A DNA stretch of 64,000 nt from Armatimonadota bacterium (GTDB lineage Bacteria; Armatimonadota; Fimbriimonadia; Fimbriimonadales; Fimbriimonadaceae): contig JAIUNY010000004.1 in NCBI GenBank assembly GCA_020161505.1, positions 1 through 64,000 of the forward strand, in the 5' to 3' direction. Shown here one piece after another: positions 1 through 6,993 of this stretch (position 1 is the first letter of the stretch; every line of letters begins with the position of its first letter). The translations under genes and the position numbers were made by a program. The notes below the pieces were generated by a model that saw only the letters and a list, made by a program, of their open reading frames with translations, was not told where the DNA came from and made no database searches.

Positions 1-1
1 C

Positions 2-181
2 ATTGCTGGCAGCGTTGCGATAGGTGCGCGCACATGGCTCGGTATCGGCGCCGTTGCCAAGCAGGGCATCCAGATTGGCGCAGATGTTGTCGTTGGCGCC
101 GGCGCTGTTTGCGTCGCCAATATTCGTGATGGGGTGACGGTTGTGGGTGTGCCGGCTCGGGAGGTCAACAAAATTGCGTAG
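2..181 (+). CDS. Hexapeptide-repeat sugar O/N-acyltransferase, C-terminal end (partial)
   Basis: The window opens inside this gene: an open frame of 59 codons runs from the left edge to TAG at 179-181. The translation has the left-handed beta-helix periodicity of hexapeptide acyltransferases (IGARTWLGIGAVAKQGIQIG, then VVVGAGAVCVANI) and ends with GVPAREVNKIA, resembling the usual 'GVPAK/R' terminus of NeuD/PglD-like sugar acetyltransferases. The family transfers an acyl group from acyl-CoA to an amino sugar or similar acceptor. A DegT/DnrJ aminotransferase starts 10 bases downstream, so the two probably act in sequence to make an acylated amino sugar for a surface glycan. The start and N-terminal domain lie outside the window. 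Confidence 0.8.
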   Translation: MAGSVAIGARTWLGIGAVAKQGIQIGADVVVGAGAVCVANIRDGVTVVGVPAREVNKIA

Positions 182-191
182 CGCGGTGGAA

Positions 192-1376
192 ATGGCCTCG
201 AGGGCCGATCCTTTCCCCATCTGGCCTTCTTTCGGGGCCGATGAGCGTGCAGCTGTGGATCGGGTGCTGGTTTCAGGCAAGGTCAACTATTGGACCGGCG
301 AGGAGGCGCGTAACTTTGAACGCGAGTACGCCGCCGAGGCGCGGACGGCGCACGCGATCGCATTGGCTAACGGTACCCTCGCGCTGGAGCTGGCGCTCAA
401 TGTGCTGAACGTCGGGCCGGGCGATGAAGTGGTAACGAGCCCGCGGACGTTCATTGCCTCCGCCAGCTGTGCTGTGATGCGCGGAGCGACACCTGTATTC
501 GCGGACGTCTGTCGCGATAGTCAGAATATCACCGCGGAATCCATCGAACGCGTTCTGACGTCGCGAACGAAGGCGATCATCGTTGTGCATCTTGCAGGTT
601 GGCCCTGCGAAATGGACCAAATACTCCAGCTGGCGGTGTCACGTGGCATCGTAGTCATCGAAGACTGCGCTCAGGCCCACGGGGCGCGGATTGATGGCAA
701 GAGCGTCGGTTCGACTGGGCACTGCAACTCGTGGTCGTTTTGCCAAGACAAGATCATGACCACGGCGGGAGAGGGGGGATTTGTCTCGCTGAATGACGAC
801 GAAATGTGGTCGCGAATTTGGAGCTACAAGGATCACGGGAAGAGCTTTGAGGCGGTTTACAAGCGCGAGCATGCCCCGGGATTCCGGTGGTTGCATGAAT
901 CGATTGGGAGCAACTGGCGGCTGACCGAGCCTCAGTCGGCGATTGGCCGGGTTCAGTTGCGGAAGCTCCCGGAATGGGTGGAGACGCGGCGGGCGAATGC
1001 GGCGGTTCTGACGGAGATTCTCGGGGATTTGGATGTGATTCGGATTCCTCAGCCGCGTGAGGGGCTTTACCACTCGATGTACAAGTACTACGTGTATTTG
1101 AACCCAGATCGGATGGCGGACGGGTGGACTCAGCTGCGGGTGGTTGAGGAGATTTCTGCGCAGGGGATTCCGGCTTTTGTCGGGTCGTGCAGCGAGATTT
1201 ATCGTGAGAAAGCGATTGCGGATCTCGGGCTCGCGCCGGAGCAGGCTCTGCCGGTGGCGAAGGAGCTGGGGGAGACCTCGTTGATGTTCTTGGTGCATCC
1301 CACGCTGGATCGGGCGTTTATGGAGCGTGCGGCGGGCGTGATTCGGGATGTTCTGCTCCGGGCGACCAGGGCGTAG
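192..1376 (+). CDS. DegT/DnrJ/EryC1-family PLP-dependent sugar aminotransferase
   Basis: A 394-residue protein of normal family length. It has the fold-type I features of nucleotide-sugar aminotransferases: an ANGTLALELAL segment near the N-terminus, a VIEDCAQAHGA motif (E157-D158, Asp contacting the PLP ring nitrogen), and an FCQDKIMTTAGEGG motif whose Lys187 should be the PLP Schiff-base lysine. The family aminates keto-sugar nucleotides with glutamate as donor. I chose ATG 192; an in-frame ATG at 141 would overlap the upstream acyltransferase and adds a segment with no family character, and GTG 186 is a possible alternative. Together with the upstream acyltransferase it looks like the tail of a surface-polysaccharide cluster. 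The exact sugar substrate cannot be read from sequence. Confidence 0.88.
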   Translation: MASRADPFPIWPSFGADERAAVDRVLVSGKVNYWTGEEARNFEREYAAEARTAHAIALANGTLALELALNVLNVGPGDEVVTSPRTFIASASCAVMRGATPVFADVCRDSQNITAESIERVLTSRTKAIIVVHLAGWPCEMDQILQLAVSRGIVVIEDCAQAHGARIDGKSVGSTGHCNSWSFCQDKIMTTAGEGGFVSLNDDEMWSRIWSYKDHGKSFEAVYKREHAPGFRWLHESIGSNWRLTEPQSAIGRVQLRKLPEWVETRRANAAVLTEILGDLDVIRIPQPREGLYHSMYKYYVYLNPDRMADGWTQLRVVEEISAQGIPAFVGSCSEIYREKAIADLGLAPEQALPVAKELGETSLMFLVHPTLDRAFMERAAGVIRDVLLRATRA

Positions 1377-1397
1377 CCCGGAGCATTGATTTTGTTT

Positions 1398-1661
1398 TCA
1401 GTCGACCGGCCAGCGACGCTGCAAGCGCTGATAAGCCGCCTCCCTACCGGCTGCACAGCATCCTCTCAAAGCGAGAAGCGAATTGCCGCCCTCTCGATGA
1501 ATTCCCAGCTTCAAGGACCTGCCACAACAGTCAGGGCAACAGAATCCGCTCAGTTCATCTCGGAATAAGTTTAGCTTTTTGCGGATCAGTGACTCCCGTT
1601 CTTTGGCCATGAGTCGTGCTTGGCGACGGATCATCTTTTCGAGCTCATTGAAATTGTTCAT
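1398..1661 (-). CDS. Small cysteine-rich hypothetical protein
   Basis: An 87-residue reading frame, not recognised. The N-terminal half is basic and helical (NELEKMIRRQARLMAKERES), followed by CCPDCCG and later a CC pair, which could make a zinc knuckle. No good ribosome-binding site is visible. It sits convergent to the aminotransferase and divergent from the exported protein at 1749. Coding status is uncertain: the ordered charged-helix/Cys-cluster layout argues for a real protein, the lack of SD against it. Confidence 0.4.
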   Translation of the reverse strand: MNNFNELEKMIRRQARLMAKERESLIRKKLNLFRDELSGFCCPDCCGRSLKLGIHREGGNSLLALRGCCAAGREAAYQRLQRRWPVD

Positions 1662-1690
1662 TTCAAAATTTCAGACGACATTGCCAAATT

Positions 1691-1702
1691 TGTATCGATA
1701 CA
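1691..1702. promoter_or_regulatory. 12-bp perfect palindrome, possible operator
   Basis: TGTATCGATACA is a perfect palindrome lying between the divergent small gene (start 1661) and the exported-protein gene (start 1749). Position and symmetry would suit a dimeric regulator, but nothing else supports it. Confidence 0.2.
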
Positions 1703-1748
1703 GCATTCGGCGTGATCCACGGCCAAGCGGCGTAGTATCCTTGCGGGC

Positions 1749-2558
1749 ATGAATGTCCGACCCTTGTTTTTGCTGGCCTGCGCTTGCGCGGCGACTGCGG
1801 GATTTGCCCAGGTTGAGTTGATTGGGCGCGATCAGTATCCGCAGTTTCGAGGGGCTTCGGGGTTGCCGGGGAGCGGCGCTCCGGTGCGTCCGGTTGGGGG
1901 GATCGGGCTGGGAGGCGCATGGACTCTGACGACGCCGATTGCCTACAGTCTGGGGCATTGGCAGTTCTTCGTGGGCGGGAGTTTGCTGAGCACGGATGGC
2001 GCGATTCCGCCGTTTGCGAAGAACAGCGGCAGTGCGGAAGCCCTGAACAGCAACGGCACTTTTTGGCAAATGGGGGGATTCAAGTTTGGTGACCTGGGGG
2101 ATTTGACTCTGGCGAACATGTTTGTGAGTACGGAAGGAGACAACGGGAGCAACGTTCACTTCCGGTTCAATGTGGGGGATCCTCGGGTGGGGTTCGCGGT
2201 GGGGATTCAGGACACGGCGGGCCAGGTCGGTTCGGCGGGCGATGTTTTCCCGGCGGATGATGTGCGCACGTCTCGGTCGGCTTATGGGGTCGTGACTCTG
2301 GCGGTCGGGGAGAAGAGTTTTGTGAGCGCAGGCTGGGGGACGCGTCGGTTTGAGAAGGGGTTCGCGAGCGCGACTCACTGGGTGTCGGATCGGTGGGCGG
2401 TGTTCACCGAGTTTGAAGGGAAGCACTGGAACGTGGGGGCGGGCTATGGGTTTGGCTACGCCGGGTTCTCGGTGAGGGGGAGCCGTGCCGAAGGGTTTAT
2501 GAGCTTCGGCACGGTGCGAGGGCAGTACCCGTTCTGGTCGGTGGGCGTCGGGTTTTAG
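1749..2558 (+). CDS. Exported protein of unknown function, possibly outer-membrane beta-barrel
   Basis: 269 residues starting with a clear signal peptide (MNVRPLFLLACACAATAGFA, then QVE). The mature part is rich in Gly, Phe and alternating hydrophobic/polar residues (for example FVSAGWGTRRFEKG, WNVGAGYGFGYAGFSV) and ends with Phe in SVGVGF, features shared with small outer-membrane barrels. No family motif recognised. A TAGTAT hexamer near 1732 could be a -10 element; no -35 was found. It is monocistronic and converges with the gene ending at 2563. Barrel topology is inference. Confidence 0.7.
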   Translation: MNVRPLFLLACACAATAGFAQVELIGRDQYPQFRGASGLPGSGAPVRPVGGIGLGGAWTLTTPIAYSLGHWQFFVGGSLLSTDGAIPPFAKNSGSAEALNSNGTFWQMGGFKFGDLGDLTLANMFVSTEGDNGSNVHFRFNVGDPRVGFAVGIQDTAGQVGSAGDVFPADDVRTSRSAYGVVTLAVGEKSFVSAGWGTRRFEKGFASATHWVSDRWAVFTEFEGKHWNVGAGYGFGYAGFSVRGSRAEGFMSFGTVRGQYPFWSVGVGF

Positions 2559-2562
2559 GGGG

Positions 2563-3354
2563 TTAGCGGTCTTTGAAGTAGCTCAAAAGGGCCTTAGCGT
2601 CTGCCCTTGCCTCAGCGCGGTACTCGGGGGTATTCCTTACATGCCCAGGAGGAAGACGACTAATGTATTCTGAGCGTAGCGCGATGCTCTTCTCGGTCAA
2701 CGATTTGCTGAGTGGCATTTCTAAGATGGCAACCCACTTGTAACTCTCTGCAAGGAAGATAAGTCGAGAGCCTTGTCGGAATTTCAGCTTCTCCTGTTTC
2801 TCTAGTAGCTTCAGCAAGGTCGTCCGATTCACCCCCACCTCAGGGTTCATCGCAGCCCAGAGGATGTAGTGTTGTTCCAGCTCGGTATCTGCTTGATTCT
2901 TGGCATAGAGCTTTTCGATGAGTTTGTTTCCTGCAAATGTGTCGTGTCCGGAAGTGCGATAGATGCAAATTGCAAGAGTGCGCGTAAAGTGAAACGAGTC
3001 CACAGGTTTCGTCCATGATCTCATTGCATTTCTGAATTTTCGAAGCTGAGGCCCCATTCCGCTAATTCGCCCTACGTTGCCGTCGCTGAGCAGTATCTCG
3101 TACCAAGCAAGGGCACGCATAAAAAGTATGCTATCTATTGGATCGTTTAGGAATGCGTTTGAGTGAAAAATGAACTTATCTGCACAAGCCCTCTCGTCGA
3201 TGAAGCCGTCCTTTCCGTAGAAAGGACGGACGTCGTCGAGGATTTGGGAGTAGGCTTTGTCCTGTCTGCTCCATTCGCCTCTCGCCCACTGTGGGAGAAG
3301 GTCGGGGTGGTGAGAGCCCGAACTGAGGACAAGTGCTAGACTAATCAGGGGCAT
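2563..3354 (-). CDS. Paralogue 3 of a tandem family of exported proteins of unknown function
   Basis: 263 residues; last gene of a four-gene minus-strand operon. A short hydrophobic N-terminus (MPLISLALVLSSGS) looks like a signal peptide. It is followed by the block PQWARGEWSRQDKAYSQILD and VRPFYGKDGFIDE, which is almost identical in the two upstream genes. The rest is all-helical, recalling TPR-like solenoids, but has no recognised domain; it keeps the family landmarks RTLAICIYRTS, LIEKLYAK and a C-terminal LPPGHVRNTPEYRAEA. It is the most divergent of the three copies. The gap to the upstream paralogue is 5 bp, implying co-transcription and perhaps translational coupling. Function unknown; co-expression with the large secreted protein suggests a cell-surface or periplasmic role. 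Confidence 0.75.
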   Translation of the reverse strand: MPLISLALVLSSGSHHPDLLPQWARGEWSRQDKAYSQILDDVRPFYGKDGFIDERACADKFIFHSNAFLNDPIDSILFMRALAWYEILLSDGNVGRISGMGPQLRKFRNAMRSWTKPVDSFHFTRTLAICIYRTSGHDTFAGNKLIEKLYAKNQADTELEQHYILWAAMNPEVGVNRTTLLKLLEKQEKLKFRQGSRLIFLAESYKWVAILEMPLSKSLTEKSIALRSEYISRLPPGHVRNTPEYRAEARADAKALLSYFKDR

Positions 3355-3359
3355 GTTGT

Positions 3360-4163
3360 TTAGTCTTTCCAGTGGGCGGTCTGCTTTCGTTTCTCTCTGA
3401 TGGAATCAAACACTTTCGCCCTGTAGTCGGCAGTGTTGTTGTTGATGTGTCCCGGAGGAAGCGCTGCGAGATAGTCTAGCTTGAGTTGGAATCCTTTCTC
3501 CATCAGACGCCTGCTTGGTGGTGCGTGGAAGCTAGCGAAGTTGTAGCACATACTCAATGTGAAGAGTCGAGTACCTTTACGGAACTCAATTTTCTCCTGC
3601 TTCTGAAGAAGTCGCTCAATCGGGAGTCGACTGGGAGATACTTCCTGATTCATACAGAGCCATACGATGTAGATGAGTTCAAGCTCCGTGTCCGACGGGT
3701 CTTTGGCGTACAGCTTCTCTAAAAGTCGGTTTTCGACAAACATGTCTGGCGACGTGGTGAGGTACGTGCAAATTGCCATGGTTCTTACGAAAGAGAAAGA
3801 ATCTACAGGCCTGCTCCATAGTCTCATGGACTGAATGAACTTTCGCTGAATGAGGGCGCGGCTTTCCGTGCGTGCGAAGTTGTAGTCAGAATAGGTTAGC
3901 TCGTGCCAAGCCAAGGCTCGCATGAGCTTAAGACTGTTGCCCTTATCTTGCAAGTATTGATTGACGTGGTACTCGTACTTCTTCTCCACGACATCCTCGT
4001 CGATGAAGCCGTCCTTTCCGTAGAAAGGGCGCACTTCGTCGAGGATCTGAGAATAGGCTTTGTCTTGCCTGCTCCATTCGCCTCGCGCCCACTGCTGTAG
4101 AGGAGCCCGTACCGGGCTCCTCGCGACTTGACCGAGCAGGAGTATTGCTGAAATTACTCCCAT
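3360..4163 (-). CDS. Paralogue 2 of a tandem family of exported proteins of unknown function
   Basis: 267 residues with a signal-like start (MGVISAILLLGQVARS), then the family block QQWARGEWSRQDKAYSQILD and VRPFYGKDGFIDED. The helical body (LKLMRALAWHELTYSD, VDSFSFVRTMAICTYLTTSP, LEKLYAKDPSDTELELIYIV) is very close to paralogue 1 and less close to paralogue 3. The C-terminus keeps LAALPPGHINNNTADYRAKV. It lies 6 bp after paralogue 1 and 5 bp before paralogue 3, consistent with tandem duplication inside an operon. No catalytic motif is visible and no function is assigned. Confidence 0.75.
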   Translation of the reverse strand: MGVISAILLLGQVARSPVRAPLQQWARGEWSRQDKAYSQILDEVRPFYGKDGFIDEDVVEKKYEYHVNQYLQDKGNSLKLMRALAWHELTYSDYNFARTESRALIQRKFIQSMRLWSRPVDSFSFVRTMAICTYLTTSPDMFVENRLLEKLYAKDPSDTELELIYIVWLCMNQEVSPSRLPIERLLQKQEKIEFRKGTRLFTLSMCYNFASFHAPPSRRLMEKGFQLKLDYLAALPPGHINNNTADYRAKVFDSIREKRKQTAHWKD

Positions 4164-4169
4164 AGGTGA

Positions 4170-4961
4170 TCAGTACTTCCAATGTGCAACTTGCTTTCTC
4201 TCCTCTCGCATGGACTCGAACACCTTCGCCCGATACTCTGCAGTGTTGTTCACGTGGCCTGGCGGAAGAGCCGACAGATAGTTCAATTTGAGCTGGAAAC
4301 CTTTCTCAAGTAGCCTGCGACTCGGCGTTTCATGCGAACTCATGAAACTGTAACACATGCTCAACGTGAATAACCTGGCACCTTTGCGAAACTCAAGCTT
4401 CTCCTGCTTCTGCAGAAGTTTCTCGATGGTGAGGCGGCTTGGCGATATGCTCGGGTTCATGCTGAGCCAAACGATATAGATCAGCTCGAGCTCCGTGTCT
4501 GACTGATCTTTGGCGTAGAGCTTCTCGAGAAGGCGATTCTCGGAAAACATATCCGGCGATGTCGTGAGGTACGTGCATATTGCCATTGTTCGCACAAAAG
4601 AAAAGGAATCAACTGGCCTGCTCCACAGTCGCATAGCCTGCAGAAATTTCTTCCTGCTCCGATCAGTTGCGGCGTCATCGAAGATATCGGAGTCCGAACA
4701 TGCAAGTTCGTGCCAGGCAAGTGCTCGCATGAGTTTCAGGCTGCTGCCTCGATCCTGGACAAATGCTTGTGCATGGAAGCGATACTTTTGTGCTACTAAA
4801 TCCTTATTGATGAAGCCGTCTTTTCCGTAGAATGGACGGACTTCGTCGAGGATCTGAGAGTAGGCTTTGTCTTGTCGACTCCATTCGCCTCTTGCCCATT
4901 GTTGGATCAGATTCGATTGCTGAGAGAGGAGAACTGCGCCCAGCGCAAGTGCTGAAGTCAT
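4170..4961 (-). CDS. Paralogue 1 of a tandem family of exported proteins of unknown function
   Basis: 263 residues from ATG 4961 (MTSALALGAVLLSQQSNLIQ), chosen because an AGGA motif precedes it at normal spacing and the stop of the upstream gene lies just 4 bp before; a longer in-frame start at 5063 would sit inside the upstream gene. After the signal-like segment comes the shared block QQWARGEWSRQDKAYSQILD and VRPFYGKDGFIN, then a helical body nearly matching paralogue 2 (VDSFSFVRTMAICTYLTTSP, LLQKQEKLEFRKGARLFTLS) and the C-terminal LSALPPGHVNNTAEYRAKVF. Unknown function; likely exported together with the first gene of the operon. Confidence 0.75.
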   Translation of the reverse strand: MTSALALGAVLLSQQSNLIQQWARGEWSRQDKAYSQILDEVRPFYGKDGFINKDLVAQKYRFHAQAFVQDRGSSLKLMRALAWHELACSDSDIFDDAATDRSRKKFLQAMRLWSRPVDSFSFVRTMAICTYLTTSPDMFSENRLLEKLYAKDQSDTELELIYIVWLSMNPSISPSRLTIEKLLQKQEKLEFRKGARLFTLSMCYSFMSSHETPSRRLLEKGFQLKLNYLSALPPGHVNNTAEYRAKVFESMREERKQVAHWKY

Positions 4962-4965
4962 TTCC

Positions 4966-6854
4966 TTACTCTCTCCACCAAGTCGACGGGATTTGGTGTT
5001 CTTTTGTGCCGAGCCAGTACAGTGTCCGCCAAACACCTTGTTGCGGATTGGGATCATATTCATATATCAAATCCATTCCCTGGAAACCCTGCACACCAAA
5101 CTTCTGCGCGAGATGGACTTTAACATCCGAAGCTTCCATCAGCTGGGCTTGCCATTTGAATAGGTCTCCGTATTCACGCGCACTTGCACCAGCGGGCATT
5201 CCTGCTACGTGCGTCCACCAGTTTGTCGGGAACACTTTATACTGCAACGCCCTAGTATGGTCGATTTGAATCTCCTCTGTCACTTCGTTGACAACTGTCG
5301 AAGTGATGCCGGCTATGGCGGCCAACGCGGCTGTCATAGGATTCCCGCCTGCTGCGGCAAGATCCATTACGCCAGCGGCCAGTTCGACAAATGGGCCGAC
5401 AAACGTGAGGTTTCCGGTAAAGGTTGTTCCTGGTTCCATCTTTGGAGTCATGTCTACCCATCCACGAAGGTCGTGAATGCATACACCGGAGAACAGATCA
5501 GGGTGCACGATCTCTAGCTTCTTTCGGAGTTCTGTCGTCGCGAGAGCTCTACCTGAAACGCCGTCGTTCCACTTAAACGAGAAGTTCTGAGTCAAAGTCT
5601 CAGTTTCAGCGCAGTGCTCCGTAATGGATTCCTCTACATACAGCAAATAGCTCATAACGTGGTGCTGCATATAGTCGACCTGCCTCACTTGTGCTCCAGA
5701 GTTCGAGATAGTGGTCTGGGCAGGAAGACTTCCCGATGGCCCTGGTGAATAGGAGTAGGTGTTTGGACTTTGTGTTGTGCCGGAAAGTGGACTCGCCGAA
5801 CCTTGGTGCCAGATGCTGAACGGGAACGGCACGTTCGGATCGTGGTGGAAAGTCTCTTCGGTAATCATGTTGGTCCCGATTCGCTTTTTCGCAAGGGGTC
5901 GCCCAATCCGATAGAAGATGTTGAAAGAGTCAATCCCCGTATTGCTTGGCTGGAATGGCACTGGTACGTAGCTTGCCGCGCTTCTCGTTTCGGTTGCTGA
6001 GCAGTCCTTGAAAGTGATGACGAAGTTCTGCGTACCATTAGGCGTAGCGTCCATGATTGGATCGAAGGAATTCCGAAGCGCAAGGCTCTTATTCGATGGC
6101 TTGATCTCGGCTGCGATCTCCGCATAGACAGACGCTTGCATACCCTCGGACTCCGCCTCCGCTTTGGCCGTCGGAGTTTCGTACATTGCCGCTGTTCCGG
6201 ACGCGTTGATGAACTTGAGTTCGCCAGAGTGGCTGGTGTAAGCATTGTTCAGGCCCCCAATATAGTCGAAGACTTGCCGGTGCTGCCCGCCCAGTCCATT
6301 GTCGGTGGTAGCACTGCCAAAGGTACCGAAGGCCGTGTTGTAGTACGCGTTGGCGGTTTGAAAACACTCGATCGGGACGTTCTTACTTGGAGTGCCGAGG
6401 CCTTGGTATGCCAAGTAGATCACGTACTTACCCTCCGCCGTCCACTTGGCGGACATGTTCGCTCCTGCAGGAATCGAATACTGCATCCCTGTCGGCACAT
6501 TGTTGACCTTCCACTGGCCTCCGAGTCCGTCATTTTGATTTCGGGTTCTGGTTTCCGTAGTCACAACTCCGTTGTAGTTGTTCACGAGCACCACGGTGTC
6601 TGTGATGTGCTTTTCAATCGACGTGATCACCCAGCCTTGGCCGACGGCGACTTGACCACCGCCTCCTCCGCCACCTGGATCGCCACCGCCCATGCCTTGC
6701 GCGAGAGCGGGTTGGACCGAGAGGGCGAGAGCCGCCATCACGAGGATCAGAACACTAGATCGACCGCGCCGCTTTTGTGCGGGGGGGGGGTAGGAGTAGC
6801 CATGGTGGCTTGAGTGCTGGAACTTGTTGCGAGTTTTTCTGGGGAGGATTTCAT
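4966..6854 (-). CDS. Large secreted protein of unknown function; frame interrupted at a C10 tract before the signal peptide
   Basis: First gene of the four-gene operon. The frame from GTG 6741 to the TAA at 4966 gives 591 residues, but it begins in the middle of a signal peptide. Reading further upstream gives a full one: basic AQKRRGRSS, then VLILVMAALALSVQPALAQG. The best start is ATG 6854 (MKSSPEKLATSSSTQ), 5 bp after a GAGGAG site, but it joins that frame only if the C tract at 6781-6790 has 11 (or 8) residues instead of 10. As given, translation from 6854 stops early at a TGA near 6752. The mature protein starts with a Gly-rich linker and has a beta-rich, Asn/Thr-rich body with few cysteines; no domain recognised. 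Either a phase-variable gene in its OFF state or a homopolymer sequencing error. Confidence 0.7.
6781..6790. repeat. G10/C10 homopolymer at the signal-peptide junction
   Basis: Ten consecutive G on the + strand (C on the coding strand), flanked by C and T. The tract encodes a proline run in the N-terminal region and separates the SD-preceded start (6854) from the signal peptide frame; gain of one base restores a single open frame. Tracts of this length are known to slip during replication. Confidence 0.9.
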
Positions 6855-6876
6855 TTCATCTCCTCTTACATCACCA

Positions 6877-6905
6877 ATCTTACAGAGAAAGTCGATGACT
6901 GTAAA
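6877..6905 (-). promoter_or_regulatory. Predicted sigma70-type promoter of the 6854-2563 operon
   Basis: On the minus strand TTTACA (6905-6900) and TAAGAT (6882-6877) are separated by exactly 17 bp. Transcription would start about 6870, leaving a short leader with the GAGGAG site before ATG 6854. It lies directly downstream of the hairpin that ends the acyl-CoA synthetase unit, so this operon has its own promoter. Confidence 0.55.
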
Positions 6906-6927
6906 GCCCTTGAGTGAAAATTCACGA

Positions 6928-6973
6928 AAAATCGTGGCTCGTCGCTTGGGAACAAGCAGCGAGCCACGATTTT
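6928..6973 (-). terminator. Rho-independent terminator after the acyl-CoA synthetase gene
   Basis: A perfect 14-bp stem (AAAATCGTGGCTCG, 6928-6941, with its complement at 6960-6973) encloses an 18-nt loop that itself contains an inner GCTTG/CAAGC stem. On the minus strand the stem runs into TTTTT, as expected for termination of the gene ending at 6994. Confidence 0.8.
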
Positions 6974-6993
6974 CTGGGAGGAGCCGGGGGTGA

